From: Pedobacter jejuensis
GTDB lineage: Bacteria; Bacteroidota; Bacteroidia; Sphingobacteriales; Sphingobacteriaceae
DNA length: 64,000 nucleotides
Assembly: GCF_003725795.1 (NCBI RefSeq)
Contig: NZ_RBEE01000005.1
Location: 80,533-144,532, forward strand
Direction: 5' to 3'
Shown here: positions 26,548-37,403 of the stretch, piece after piece
Layout: each line of letters starts with the position of its first letter
Position numbering within the stretch: position 1 is the stretch's first letter
Translations under genes and position numbers: made by a program
The notes under the pieces: generated by a model
What the model saw: only the letters and a program-made list of their open reading frames with translations
Told to the model about the DNA's origin: nothing
Databases searched by the model: none

Positions 26548-28602
26548 ATGAATACCGGGGAGGATACACAAGGACTACGCAAGATCATCGACTTTACAAG
26601 GTTGATCAGCATATTTATATTAGCGATACATTTTTATATCGCCTGCTTTGCAACCTTTCAGCAATGGCATTTTACCGCAGAGATTACGACAAGGATAGTT
26701 AGCAATATCGCTAAGACGGGCTTATTCAATAATATATGGAAACCTAAACTGGCTGCTTTGTTAGTGCTGTTTGTTTCCTTAGTTGGTGCCAAAGGCAGAA
26801 AGGATGAAACGATAGACAAGCGGGCTATAGTCGCCTATTTATTGAGCGGGCTGTTACTCTACTTTATTAGCCAGCTTTGCTTTTACCTGTCCGCTCCTGC
26901 TACTATCATAACGCTGACGTATATGACGCTTTCCGCTACTGGCTACCTGCTGATATTGACAGGTGGCACTTTATTATCGCGACTGATCAAAGTGGCACTA
27001 AGCAATGACATATTCAATGCGGAGAATGAAACCTTTCCCCAAGAGGAAAGGCTATTGGAAAATGAATATTCGGTCAACTTACCGGCTAAGTATAGGCTTA
27101 AAAACCAGGTTCGCGATAGTTGGATCAATTGTATCAACCCGCACCGGGGACTGTTGGTGGCGGGTAGCCCTGGGGCAGGTAAAAGCTATTTCGTTATCCG
27201 GCATATCATCGATCAGAATATCCGAAAAGGAACGAGCCTGTTCTTATATGATTTCAAGTATGATGACCTTTCAAAAATTGCTTACAACAAACTGTTAAAA
27301 TATCATAGTAATTATCAGGTTAAGCCGAGTTTTTACATCATTAACTTTGATGACCTCAACCGAACCCATCGCTGTAACCCACTTGATCCCGCAGGGATGG
27401 AAGATATTACGGATGCGACCGAGGCAAGCCGCACCATTATGCTGGGCCTAAACCGGGACTGGATCAAAAAGCAGGGTGACTTTTTTGTAGAAAGCCCTAT
27501 TAATTTCTTAACCGCTATTATCTGGTATTTACGCAGGTATAAAGATGGCCGGTATTGTACCTTACCCCATGTGATAGAATTGATGCAGGCTGATTATGAT
27601 CCATTGTTTGCCGTTTTACAGGAGGAAGAAGAGATCAAAGTATTGATCAACCCTTTTGTATCCGCGTTTAAGAACGGTGCCAAAGAACAACTGGAAGGGC
27701 AGATCGCTAGTGCGAAGATCGGGCTGGCCCGGTTATCTTCACCACAACTGTATTATGTGCTGTCCGGCAACGATTTTACGCTGGATGTGAACAATCCAAA
27801 AGAACCCAAGATCGTCTGCGTGGGGAATAACCCGCAAAAGCTACAAGTATACGGGGCTGTTCTTTCGCTTTATATTTCGCGAATGATAAAACTGGTCAAC
27901 CGTAAAGGGCAGCTTAAAAGCAGCCTGATCTTTGACGAGTTCCCTACGATCTTTTTCAATAATATAGACAGCGTGATCGCTACCGCGCGTAGTAATAAGG
28001 TGGCGACCACTTTAGCCGTGCAGGATCTGAGCCAGTTGAAAAAAGATTACGGGCATGACCAGGCCGAGGTGATCATGAACATTGTAGGCAACGTGATCAG
28101 CGGGCAGGTCAGCGGGGACACCGCTAAACAATTATCTGAACGCTTTGGAAAGATCATGCAGGACAGGACGAGTATCAGTATTACCAGCGAGGATACTTCA
28201 ACCAGTAAGTCGAAACAATTGGATTATGCCATACCCGTTTCCAAGATAGCGGCTTTGTCGTCCGGCGTATTTGTAGGTATGATGGCTGATGACCCCAATA
28301 ACAAAATTAACCTGAAAGTTTTCCATAGTGAGATACAGAATGATCATGAAGCGATCAAACAGGAGGAAGACAATTACAAATCTATACCGGTGATTAAAAA
28401 TGTATCCGCAACAGAGATACAGGAAACATATGTCCGGATCAAAGATGAAATCAATAACCTGTTCTTCGTCGAATTGGCTATGATTAAGGCGAGGAATGAA
28501 GCGGAAACAGAGCTTGGTGGAGCATCGGCAGTGCGACAAGCGAGTGAAGTTTTAAATAAAGCGTCAGAAAATGAGGGATCGCAGCGATCAATTTCGACAT
28601 AG
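26548..28602 (+). CDS. mobC: Type IV coupling protein (TraG/TraD/VirD4 family; Bacteroides MobC)
   Basis: The 684-residue ATPase links the relaxosome to the mating channel. Three or four membrane helices lie in residues 15-150. The motor domain has Walker A GSPGAGKS (206-213) and Walker B SLIFDEFP. The N-terminal membrane part is a cytoplasm-facing anchor in the inner membrane. A good Shine-Dalgarno (AAAGGAGG) precedes the ATG. It ends the mob operon. Confidence 0.92.
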   Translation: MNTGEDTQGLRKIIDFTRLISIFILAIHFYIACFATFQQWHFTAEITTRIVSNIAKTGLFNNIWKPKLAALLVLFVSLVGAKGRKDETIDKRAIVAYLLSGLLLYFISQLCFYLSAPATIITLTYMTLSATGYLLILTGGTLLSRLIKVALSNDIFNAENETFPQEERLLENEYSVNLPAKYRLKNQVRDSWINCINPHRGLLVAGSPGAGKSYFVIRHIIDQNIRKGTSLFLYDFKYDDLSKIAYNKLLKYHSNYQVKPSFYIINFDDLNRTHRCNPLDPAGMEDITDATEASRTIMLGLNRDWIKKQGDFFVESPINFLTAIIWYLRRYKDGRYCTLPHVIELMQADYDPLFAVLQEEEEIKVLINPFVSAFKNGAKEQLEGQIASAKIGLARLSSPQLYYVLSGNDFTLDVNNPKEPKIVCVGNNPQKLQVYGAVLSLYISRMIKLVNRKGQLKSSLIFDEFPTIFFNNIDSVIATARSNKVATTLAVQDLSQLKKDYGHDQAEVIMNIVGNVISGQVSGDTAKQLSERFGKIMQDRTSISITSEDTSTSKSKQLDYAIPVSKIAALSSGVFVGMMADDPNNKINLKVFHSEIQNDHEAIKQEEDNYKSIPVIKNVSATEIQETYVRIKDEINNLFFVELAMIKARNEAETELGGASAVRQASEVLNKASENEGSQRSIST

Positions 28603-28969
28603 TAAATAGACCTAAATTGATAATATTTTAGGGATTTTGCGGGTATATTTCAATTACCCTACTAATATTTCATTTCTAACTCTACCCAAAATCTTATTTC
28701 AGCACTTTATCCATAGTATAAAAAAATATCAACAAAACAATTCTAAATAAATGTTACTGAGAACTATTTTGCACGTCACAACTAAAAGAACTGTAAGATA
28801 ATATCAATTATAATTATGACATCGGACAATTCTAAATCTTTTTTTCGCCTTTTAGTATCCATTAGGAGCTTTGCTTGCCTTAAATTTAACAATTATCAAA
28901 TAATTAAGTAATATTGGTAATTATTATCATTAAATTTATGGTACTAATAGAAATAAGGCAAAGTTATCA
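28603..28969. other. AT-rich spacer between mobC and the cargo block
   Basis: No gene or clear terminator was found in about 365 bp. The stretch marks the change from the mob operon to the sigma factor cargo, and must contain the sigma gene promoter. Confidence 0.4.
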
Positions 28970-29572
28970 ATGGCAAACACCATTCACAAACTGATTAATG
29001 AGACGGCACTCTTTGCAGAACTGGCAAAGGGCAACGAATCTGCCTTTGAAACAATTTACCACCATTATAACAAACGGCTTGCCCCCTTTGTTGAAAAAAT
29101 GGTTCGTTCGCCGGAATTAGCCGAGGAGATCATACAGGATATTTTTGTCCAACTTTGGATCAACAGGCATCTGCTTGAAGATGTCAAACATCCTACATCC
29201 TATTTGTTCAATATCGCCACCAACAAGACCTTAGATTATCTGAAAAAGATAGCTAACAATGCTAAGCTGATGGACAAGATCGCCTATCGTTCAACAGAAC
29301 TGATTAACGATACTGAAGAACGGGTCATTTTCAGGGAAAGCGCTGCCATTATAGAAATGGCCGTTTCCGCTCTGCCTGAACAACGTAGGATGATTTACCA
29401 CCTGAGCAGGAACGAGGGGTTGACCCATGAACAAATTGCTGAAAGACTGAATATTTCCCGTAACACGGTAAAAAATCAATTGGTGACCGCCTTAAAATCT
29501 ATCCGCCAGTTTACAGAAAAACGCGCCAGCGTATTTTCCGTGGCCGCATTTGTGCTTTTGACAAGCAAATAA
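28970..29572 (+). CDS. ECF RNA polymerase sigma factor (FecI-like)
   Basis: The 200-residue product has sigma region 2 (about 25-90, FETIYHHYNKRLAPFVEKMV and DIFVQLWINR) and region 4 (about 130-185, LPEQRRMIYHLSRNEGLTHEQIAERLNISRNTVKNQL). It is of the Bacteroidetes FecI-like group that pairs with FecR anti-sigma factors. It should direct transcription of the SusC/SusD genes downstream when the ligand is sensed. The anti-sigma gene follows after about 110 bp. Confidence 0.92.
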   Translation: MANTIHKLINETALFAELAKGNESAFETIYHHYNKRLAPFVEKMVRSPELAEEIIQDIFVQLWINRHLLEDVKHPTSYLFNIATNKTLDYLKKIANNAKLMDKIAYRSTELINDTEERVIFRESAAIIEMAVSALPEQRRMIYHLSRNEGLTHEQIAERLNISRNTVKNQLVTALKSIRQFTEKRASVFSVAAFVLLTSK

Positions 29573-29684
29573 ATCCACAATCATTTTTTTTTCAAAAAAT
29601 CATTTTTTTCGGATAGTCCACTATTGTCCGGTGATCGTCTCATCTGTATAAATGAAAATAAACAGGAAAATAACCTATAAAGTT

Positions 29685-30866
29685 ATGAGTAACGATTCTA
29701 CCCTTGTTAAAGCATTATTCGAAAAATATACCGGTGGTACTGCTTCACCGGAGGAAGTAAAGCAACTATTTGCAATGATCGCAGAGGGAGACTATGATGA
29801 AGAAATGAAAAATGCTTTGCTTGTTGAATTGCAGGCTACAGACTTACAAGATGATTATGACAATGAACGGTGGTATAAGGTTTTCAATGAGGTTAAAACG
29901 GAAACTGTGATTTGGGAAACTAAAGAAGCCCCCCATAAAAGCCATTTGATCAAAAAAATCAGTATAGCTGCGTCGATTGCTGCCTGCTTTGGTATTGGGG
30001 TTTATTTTTATCAGCAAAGTGCTAAGCCAACGGTAAATACCAAAGTCGCCCAGAATGATATAGCACCGGGCAAGAATACGGCGACTTTAACTTTAGCGAA
30101 TGGACGAAGGATTATCTTATCCGATGCAAATAAAGGCGTATTGGCGAAAGAGGCCGGTGTAAACATTACTAAAACGGCTTCGGGGCAGATCGTTTATGAG
30201 GTGAAGGAGAGTTCGGGCGACAAGAATACGATCAATACATTGACCACGGCCAAGGGAGAAACTTATCAGGTGAGGTTACCGGACGGTACCGATGTCTGGC
30301 TGAATGCGGCATCATCTTTAAAATATCCTGCTTCGTTCGCGTCAGTAGCCCAACGCCGGGTAACCTTAACGGGAGAAGCTTATTTCCAGGTAGCAAAAGA
30401 CAAGCAACATCCTTTTATCGTCAAAACCGACAAACAAGAAGTTAAGGTTTTGGGAACGCATTTCAATGTCAACTCCTATGCTGATGAACCTGCTACTAAA
30501 ACCACATTGCTTGAAGGAAGCGTTCAGGTAACCGGATTGCATAATGAGCGCAAGGTATTGAAACCTGGTGACCAATCGTTGTTGACAACGAACAGCATTG
30601 AAATCTACGATGCGGATACCGAAGAGGCCGTGGCCTGGAAAAATAATGAATTTATGTTCGGGAATGATGATTTCCGTACGACCATGCGCAAGGTTGCCCG
30701 CTGGTATAACATTGAAGTGGTTTATGAGGCTTCGGCACCTATTAATTTACAGTTGGGCGGTTTTTCGTCAAGGTCAAGGAATATTTCAACGGTGCTGAAA
30801 ATGATGGCGAAAACCGGCGAGGTACATTTTAGAGTGGAGGGACAGAAAGTTTACGTTAGCAAATAA
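29685..30866 (+). CDS. FecR family anti-sigma factor
   Basis: The start at 29685 (MSNDSTLVK) is preferred; an in-frame ATG at 29652 would add 11 residues. The 393-residue product has an N-terminal cytoplasmic sigma-binding part, one membrane helix (SIAASIAACFGIGVYFYQ), and a periplasmic FecR domain (TYQVRLPDGTDVWLNAASSL, GEAYFQVAKD, VLGTHFNVNSY), ending with an STN-like DUF4974 domain. It passes the signal from the STN domain of the SusC transducer to the sigma factor. Confidence 0.92.
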   Translation: MSNDSTLVKALFEKYTGGTASPEEVKQLFAMIAEGDYDEEMKNALLVELQATDLQDDYDNERWYKVFNEVKTETVIWETKEAPHKSHLIKKISIAASIAACFGIGVYFYQQSAKPTVNTKVAQNDIAPGKNTATLTLANGRRIILSDANKGVLAKEAGVNITKTASGQIVYEVKESSGDKNTINTLTTAKGETYQVRLPDGTDVWLNAASSLKYPASFASVAQRRVTLTGEAYFQVAKDKQHPFIVKTDKQEVKVLGTHFNVNSYADEPATKTTLLEGSVQVTGLHNERKVLKPGDQSLLTTNSIEIYDADTEEAVAWKNNEFMFGNDDFRTTMRKVARWYNIEVVYEASAPINLQLGGFSSRSRNISTVLKMMAKTGEVHFRVEGQKVYVSK

Positions 30867-31075
30867 ATATCCTAATTAACAGAGTGATTAACCTTTAAAC
30901 AAGAGCCAATGAAAAGACATTTACGACAATAAAGCTTAGGCTTTAAAACAAACAAGCCAGAAGTGCGTGAACACCCCTGGCAATCGTTTGGCATCAATTA
31001 ATAAAAAATATTAACAAGAACCGCAGTGGACTGAGCTTCGAAACATAGGTCTTACTGCTAAACCAAACTTAACAA

Positions 31076-34000
31076 ATGTATAAATTTTATACCAAGAAAC
31101 CGGGTATGCCTAAGGGCTATATCCATAAAATATGGCTGATTATGCGCTTAACTACCGTTATACTCATTGCTACATTGATGCAGGTAAGTGCAGCGGGGTT
31201 TGCTCAGCGAGTGACGCTGAACCAAAAGAGAGCTTCACTTGAAAAGATCTTCAGGGAAATCCACACCCAAACTGGTTATGACTTTCTGTATAACCGTGCC
31301 ATCATCAGCAAAAAGCAACCGATCAATATCTCAGTAAAAGACGAGGGTTTAGAATCTGTTCTCCAAAAATGCCTTGATGGGCAGTCCTTAGAGTATTCTA
31401 TTGAGGATAAGATGGTGGTAATAAAGGAGAAGTCTATGATTAATAAAGTAGAGGCTTTTTTTGATAAGGCAAACATTTCCGGAAGCGTAGTTGATTCGAC
31501 AGGCGCACCGTTAGTGGGTGCAACGGTTACGTTGCAAGCCAGTGAACAGTTGTCAAATGTTTCTAACAATTACGTGAGCCAAACAGATGAATTTGGGGAA
31601 TTTAAGTTCAGCAACTTACCTTCAGGTCAATATAAGCTTACTGTTTCCTATATAGGCTACCTGACACAACAGACTTATGTTATCATAAAAAACAAGGATG
31701 TAAGGCAGCGTATAATCATGTCGACAGAACAAACGCGACTCAGTACAGTTACTGTGGTGAATAATGGGTACCAGCAGATTTCCGCAGAAAGGGCAACTGG
31801 ATCGTTTGATCTATTAAAGAAAAGCCAGATCGAAAAGCTAAATCAAAGCTTGACCGAACGTTTAGTCGGTACGGTTGCTGGTATGCAGGTAAAATATGAT
31901 GTGGATGGGACACCAAATATTCAAATACGCGGGCAAACAACGCTTTACGCCAATAATGGCAATAATGAACCGCTGCTTGTAGTAGATGGATTTGCCATCA
32001 GAAATACTAGCTTAAATTATTTTAACTCAATAAATCCTAGTGATATAGAAAGCGTCACCGTTTTAAAAGATGCGGCTGCAGCATCTATCTGGGGTGCTCG
32101 CGCCGCAAATGGCGTGATCGTGGTTACCACCAAAAAAGGTGGGCGTAATACACCGCTTAAGGTAGAGTTTTCTGCGTTTACGAGGTTCTCACCCCAATTT
32201 AACGTTGGTTATGCTACTGGTCTGGCATCATCTGCCGAAACAGTCGATTATGAACGCCTCTCTTTTAATAAATGGGGAGCCTATCCGAATTCAGGCTCTT
32301 TTTATGAGAATTACAGGACTTCGGAAGCTACTGTGGCCTTAAACGAAAACAGGCTTGGGTTGTTAAGTAACGACCAACTGAGTGCTAGACTTGCGCAGCT
32401 TAAAACGTTGGATAACCGCAGTCAGATCTCCGATTACCTGTTGTCTAATCCCAGTACAACACAATATGACCTTACATTATCCGGTGGGACAAACCGGATG
32501 AATAACATCATTTCCATTCTTGCCGAGCAAAACCATACAAACTTTAAGGGAAGCGATAACAAAAAATATTCTGTTAACTACCGGACCACCGCCAATGTAT
32601 TTAAATGGCTGGATGTGTATGCATCAACTACCTTAAATTATCAAAAAAGCAATAACAATGGGATTGGCTTGTATTATTTAAAATCCCTTTCTCCTTATGA
32701 AATGCTCGAGAATTCGGATGGTACTTTAACAGACATCCATCAATATTATCAGCCTATACTTGATCGTACCGTACCGCTATCAAAATTCCCCTATTCATTT
32801 TCTTATAACCCCATACAGGAGATTGCAAATCAAAGCATCACAGAAAATAATTTAACGGCACGGGTACAGGCAGGTCTCACTTTTAAAATTTTGCCCGGTC
32901 TAACGTTTGACTCCAAAGTACAATATGAAAATTTAAGCCTCGTCGATAAAGGTTACCGAAACGACCAGACCTTTTATGTACGTAATTTGGTAAATACCAC
33001 ATCATCCTGGAATCAAACATTAACAGGAAATGTCACCCCTAATTTGCCTCTGGGCGGCATATTAGATCAAAGCCGCACTACTATTGAAACCTATAATATC
33101 CGTAATCAGGCAAATTTTACACGCATGTTTGCCGATAAGCACGAAATTAATGTAGTTGCAGGTGTAGAAGTTAATAATGCTGTAACGCAAAGCTCTACCA
33201 ACCCAACGACTTATGGATATAACGAAAACACCTTGAACGTAGGTAACTTTCCAAACGGTCCTACAGGTACAACAGGATGGTATGGTTACGGAAACTATTT
33301 TAACTATACAAATAGCTTTGGGTATTCTACTCGCCGCTTTTACTCCATGTTTGCTAATGCTTCCTATACTTATTTAAGTAAATATACCCTTTCCGGGAGT
33401 TACCGTACCGATGCATCAAATCTTATTGCCAAAGAGCCTAAGTACCGTTATTCCCCTTTTTACTCAATTGGATTGGGTTATGATGTTACAAAAGAATCTT
33501 TCCTAAAGAATGTTAGCTGGCTAAATCGTTTAAATCTGCGCGCAACTTATGGGTACACCGGTAACGTAGATAATTTTACCAGTCCTTATACGCTTTTAAG
33601 CTATAATACCAGGGCCGATAATTACACAAAAGATTATACTGCTACAATTGCAGACAACGGTAACCCCACGCTTACTTGGGAAAAAACAGGCACGTTTAAC
33701 CTGGGTCTTGATTATGCTTTGTTTGGAAATAAACTGTATGGTAAAATTGATGTATATAATAAAAAGGGTAAAGACCTACTCGCCCAAATTGCTATACCCT
33801 CAGTAAACGGCGTATCGGTACAGCGCTTTAATAATGCTGGCATGACCAACAAAGGCATTGAGGTTACTTTAGGTACTGTTATCCCTTTAAAGGGCAACGA
33901 TATTGTTTGGAACGGCAGCTTTAATGCTTCTTATAATAAAACCCGTATTACCAAACTTTTTAATCCAAGTAGCCCGGCATACGCTCTGGTCTCTACGGGG

Positions 34001-34654
34001 CAGGGTTCATACAGAGAGGGATATGACCCTAATGCTGTCTTTGCTTTCGAATATGCAGGCCTTGACAATACCGGCAATCCTACTGTAGTTGGCCCAAATG
34101 GTACAAAACTTCAGCTTTCAAATTTCCCATCAATGGATGGACTCGGCTTTCTTAAAAATGTCGGCACGCTTAACCCTCCTTATATATTGGGGATGACCAA
34201 CTCTTTTAAGATATATGATTTCAACTTGTCATTTATTCTGATCGCCAAATTTGGAGGGGTGTTTAAGAGCCAGTATTTTAACTACCCGCAGTCTGGTTCA
34301 GTCAATTTGCCGAACAGCAAACTTTCCAGTGTGCTTAATGGCGATCCCTCGAAAATGCTGACATTGCCAACAGACCCTAATACCTACAGCTATGGTAATT
34401 GGATAGGTTACTATCCTTATCTAAGTTATAACTACGTGAGTGCTAACCTGGCCAGGTTACAAGAGGTCAATTTGAGCTACAATGTGCCTAAGCAATTGCT
34501 GTCTAAATTAAGTATTCATGGTGCGCAACTTATTTTGCAGGGGAATAACCTTTACACCGTTTTAGCCAACAAAACAGGTGAAGACCCAGAGTACCCTATC
34601 GGCACCATCAAACCACGCGCACAATACACTTTTGGTATTAAAGTAGAATTATAA
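31076..34654 (+). CDS. SusC/RagA family transporter with N-terminal STN signalling domain
   Basis: The 1,192-residue product has a long leader and signal (MYKFYTKKP through GFAQ) typical of Sphingobacteriaceae, an STN domain (about 45-120) that touches FecR, a carboxypeptidase-like domain (about 135-210, ISGSVVDSTGAPLVGATV), plug (about 220-360, VGTVAGMQVKYDVDGTPNIQIRGQTTL) and the barrel. It is both importer and sensor, in a FecIRA-like loop with the two genes upstream. The leader of about 210 bp contains a small hairpin (GCCAG/CTGGC, 30956-30981). The ligand is unknown. Confidence 0.93.
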   Translation: MYKFYTKKPGMPKGYIHKIWLIMRLTTVILIATLMQVSAAGFAQRVTLNQKRASLEKIFREIHTQTGYDFLYNRAIISKKQPINISVKDEGLESVLQKCLDGQSLEYSIEDKMVVIKEKSMINKVEAFFDKANISGSVVDSTGAPLVGATVTLQASEQLSNVSNNYVSQTDEFGEFKFSNLPSGQYKLTVSYIGYLTQQTYVIIKNKDVRQRIIMSTEQTRLSTVTVVNNGYQQISAERATGSFDLLKKSQIEKLNQSLTERLVGTVAGMQVKYDVDGTPNIQIRGQTTLYANNGNNEPLLVVDGFAIRNTSLNYFNSINPSDIESVTVLKDAAAASIWGARAANGVIVVTTKKGGRNTPLKVEFSAFTRFSPQFNVGYATGLASSAETVDYERLSFNKWGAYPNSGSFYENYRTSEATVALNENRLGLLSNDQLSARLAQLKTLDNRSQISDYLLSNPSTTQYDLTLSGGTNRMNNIISILAEQNHTNFKGSDNKKYSVNYRTTANVFKWLDVYASTTLNYQKSNNNGIGLYYLKSLSPYEMLENSDGTLTDIHQYYQPILDRTVPLSKFPYSFSYNPIQEIANQSITENNLTARVQAGLTFKILPGLTFDSKVQYENLSLVDKGYRNDQTFYVRNLVNTTSSWNQTLTGNVTPNLPLGGILDQSRTTIETYNIRNQANFTRMFADKHEINVVAGVEVNNAVTQSSTNPTTYGYNENTLNVGNFPNGPTGTTGWYGYGNYFNYTNSFGYSTRRFYSMFANASYTYLSKYTLSGSYRTDASNLIAKEPKYRYSPFYSIGLGYDVTKESFLKNVSWLNRLNLRATYGYTGNVDNFTSPYTLLSYNTRADNYTKDYTATIADNGNPTLTWEKTGTFNLGLDYALFGNKLYGKIDVYNKKGKDLLAQIAIPSVNGVSVQRFNNAGMTNKGIEVTLGTVIPLKGNDIVWNGSFNASYNKTRITKLFNPSSPAYALVSTGQGSYREGYDPNAVFAFEYAGLDNTGNPTVVGPNGTKLQLSNFPSMDGLGFLKNVGTLNPPYILGMTNSFKIYDFNLSFILIAKFGGVFKSQYFNYPQSGSVNLPNSKLSSVLNGDPSKMLTLPTDPNTYSYGNWIGYYPYLSYNYVSANLARLQEVNLSYNVPKQLLSKLSIHGAQLILQGNNLYTVLANKTGEDPEYPIGTIKPRAQYTFGIKVEL

Positions 34655-34663
34655 ATCATAAAC

Positions 34664-36211
34664 ATGATGAACATAAAAAACTTGAGGTTAACGGCTGTAT
34701 CGCTTGTGTTAACCATAATGCTTGTTTCAGCTACATCCTGCAATAAATTCCTTGATGTTAAGCCATCAAAGGGCACATCAATTGTAGCAAGCACAACGGA
34801 GGATCTAAATGCCCTCCTTAATAATTACCAAACCTATAGCAAAGAGAGTGATAACGTAGTAATTTACGGGACAGACGACAACGGCTTATCAACAACCTTA
34901 TTTGATGCCCAGCCTTTTAACTTTTCTCAGTCTTCAGTTCAATTTTCAGTGTGGGATACCAATTTTCTGCCACAAACCGATCAGTCTAACTTTGCGGGTC
35001 CTAATTTTTGGAGCAACGAATATGTCAAAATTTTTAACGCTAATTTTGTTTTGGCTAACGTAGATAAGGTGACTGGCTCAGCAGCAGATAAGGCTGCGCT
35101 AAATGCCGATGCTCATTTTATCCGTGCATATAGTTATTGGGAACTGGCTAATACCTATTGCCTTCCGTATACCGATGCCAATAAGAATGAGCCAGGTTTG
35201 CCGATTAAAACATCACCGGATTATAACTCGGTATCACGCCAAACGCTTGCAGCCACTTATCAGCAAATTGAGGCAGATTTAACGGAGGCATTAAAAACAA
35301 CTGTTCCTTTAGTTCAAAACGGCGTGGCAAGACATTGGCGTGCTAATACGGCAGCTGTAAACGGTTTTGCAGCCAGGTATTATCTTAATCGCAATGACTA
35401 TATGAATGCACTTAAATATGCCAACGCTGCCCTTGCTTTGTACAATGTATTGGTTGATTATAATACCCAGATGCGTTATGGTACGCCAACCACCGTTACT
35501 ATTAACGGAGGTACAAATGTAACGCTCAACTTCCCTTATACACATGACCGTAATTCAGCTTTCGACCCGACCGACGAACTGGGTTGGAAAGAGTTTCTAT
35601 ACTATCGCGTGTTAAATAACAGCGACAGATGGTACATACCAAGTCCGTCGTTAATCAACCTGTACGATAAAAATAACGATTTGCGGTATAAATACCATTT
35701 TATCCAAAATTATTCCTACAAAAAGGGCTTGAATAACCCTGCGGTAAGTTATCCAGGTTATGTGTTTTTTTATGAGGACAACATGCCTGAAGGGCCTACA
35801 GTTGCTGAAATGTACTTGATTAAAGCTGAATGCCAGGCGCGCACAGGCGATGTTGGCAGCGCTATGGTTACTGTTAATCAGTTATACAGTAAACGTACCG
35901 TTACCGGTACACCGGCACTTGTTGCTGGTACACAAGATATGGCTATTTCGGTAATACTTCAGGAACGTCGCAGGGAAATGCCATTCAGCGAGCGATGGTT
36001 TGATATTCGCAGATATAACAGCAATACCTATCCTGGCGATGATGTGCCTTTGCTTACACGTGCATTTTATCCTTACACAGCAAACGGCGTTTCCAACAAT
36101 CAACCAGCAAAAACTTATTCGTTGCCGGCAAATTCAAGGCGTTATGCTTCTCCGCTGCCACAAAGCGATGTTACAAACAGCAACGGAGCCATTGTACAAA
36201 ACACTTATTGA
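34664..36211 (+). CDS. SusD/RagB family surface lipoprotein
   Basis: The 515-residue product has a lipobox at about Cys27 (SATSC) and SusD helices (HFIRAYSYWELANTYCLPY, AEMYLIKAECQARTGDVGSAMVTVNQLY, ILQERRREMPFSERWFDIRRYN). It is 9 bp after SusC, as usual. It should bind the nutrient for the SusC partner at the cell surface. Confidence 0.92.
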   Translation: MMNIKNLRLTAVSLVLTIMLVSATSCNKFLDVKPSKGTSIVASTTEDLNALLNNYQTYSKESDNVVIYGTDDNGLSTTLFDAQPFNFSQSSVQFSVWDTNFLPQTDQSNFAGPNFWSNEYVKIFNANFVLANVDKVTGSAADKAALNADAHFIRAYSYWELANTYCLPYTDANKNEPGLPIKTSPDYNSVSRQTLAATYQQIEADLTEALKTTVPLVQNGVARHWRANTAAVNGFAARYYLNRNDYMNALKYANAALALYNVLVDYNTQMRYGTPTTVTINGGTNVTLNFPYTHDRNSAFDPTDELGWKEFLYYRVLNNSDRWYIPSPSLINLYDKNNDLRYKYHFIQNYSYKKGLNNPAVSYPGYVFFYEDNMPEGPTVAEMYLIKAECQARTGDVGSAMVTVNQLYSKRTVTGTPALVAGTQDMAISVILQERRREMPFSERWFDIRRYNSNTYPGDDVPLLTRAFYPYTANGVSNNQPAKTYSLPANSRRYASPLPQSDVTNSNGAIVQNTY

Positions 36212-36281
36212 TAACAATTGCCGTGAGTTAGCCTGCCTGCATTTAAGCCGGGCAGGCTTAACGCGGTTTAAAACATACACA

Positions 36282-37340
36282 ATGCAATTCAAAAAAATCT
36301 CAATAGGCTTCATTATTGCCTCGTTCCCGGTAATTTCCCTTGCCCAGGTTGGTAATAGTTACACTCTGCAAGGGAAGGCTGATAAGCCGGCAACTGTTAC
36401 GCTCCAATACAATGTGAACGGTAATACTATACAAAATAAGGGCGAGGTGAAAAATGGCGAAATAAGACTGACCGGAACTATTGATACCAAAGTGGAAGCA
36501 AGTTTGCTTGTTAGCCCATCGACAGTAGGCAGCGATGGTGCGGGCGCTATGGCAACCATAATACATTTATGGTTGGAGCCCGGCAACATCAGCATTAACA
36601 GTTTAGATTCATTGCAAAAAGGGCATGGCGTATTTTCGGGAACTACTCTTAATGATGAAAGCAACGCTTTAGCCAAAGAAAAACAAAGTATTACCGGTTT
36701 GCCCGATAAGGCACATGATGAAGATATAAAAGCCATCGTGATCAAATTTATTAAAACACACCCCGCATCATTAGTTAGCCTAACAGAATTGAATATCAGT
36801 TTATCGCGAGGTATTCCTGATCTTGAACTTGTAGAGCCGCTTTTTAACGGACTATCTGCTGATTTAAAGGGTTCGCCCCTGGGCCTGGAATATCAAAAAA
36901 AACTGATCAAGTGGCGTACGGTTGATGTAGGCGCCATTGCCCCGGATTTTATACAGCCAGATCAGAACGGTAAACCCGTTAAATTGTCTGATTATAAAGG
37001 CAAATATTTATTGGTTGATTTTTGGGCTTCCTGGTGCCATCCCTGTAGGGATGAAAACCCAAATCTTGTAAAACAATACGAGCTTTATAAAGGCAAGAAC
37101 TTTACCATTCTGAGCATTTCTTTAGATGAAAGGCGACAGGACTGGTTGAAAGCGATCAAGGAAGACGGATTACCATGGAAGCAGGTCTCAGATCTTAAAA
37201 AGAATAATCAGGCCCGTGCAAAATACGGTGTTCAATCTATTCCCGACAATTTCTTGATCAATCCCGAAGGGGAAATCATTGGTAAGAGCCTTCGCGGGGA
37301 AGACTTGAATAAAAAATTAAAGGAAGTTATAGAAAATTAA
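36282..37340 (+). CDS. TlpA-like thioredoxin with N-terminal DUF4369-like domain
   Basis: The open frame extends into SusD, but the ATG at 36282 gives a signal peptide (cut after SLAQ), so the product is 352 residues. Residues about 25-120 resemble the DUF4369 beta domain often joined to TlpA; the C-terminal part is a thioredoxin fold with DFWASWCHPCRDENP (Cys252, Cys255). It should act as a periplasmic thiol-disulphide enzyme. The hairpin GCCTGCC/GGCAGGC (36231-36257) just upstream may lower read-through from SusD. The pairing with an M16 protease is seen in other Bacteroidota SusCD loci. Confidence 0.88.
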   Translation: MQFKKISIGFIIASFPVISLAQVGNSYTLQGKADKPATVTLQYNVNGNTIQNKGEVKNGEIRLTGTIDTKVEASLLVSPSTVGSDGAGAMATIIHLWLEPGNISINSLDSLQKGHGVFSGTTLNDESNALAKEKQSITGLPDKAHDEDIKAIVIKFIKTHPASLVSLTELNISLSRGIPDLELVEPLFNGLSADLKGSPLGLEYQKKLIKWRTVDVGAIAPDFIQPDQNGKPVKLSDYKGKYLLVDFWASWCHPCRDENPNLVKQYELYKGKNFTILSISLDERRQDWLKAIKEDGLPWKQVSDLKKNNQARAKYGVQSIPDNFLINPEGEIIGKSLRGEDLNKKLKEVIEN

Positions 37341-37403
37341 TTATCCGTATCAATTTAACTGCTGGCTTTTACGCCGCTCAAAAATTAAAATCAATTATCA
37401 GTC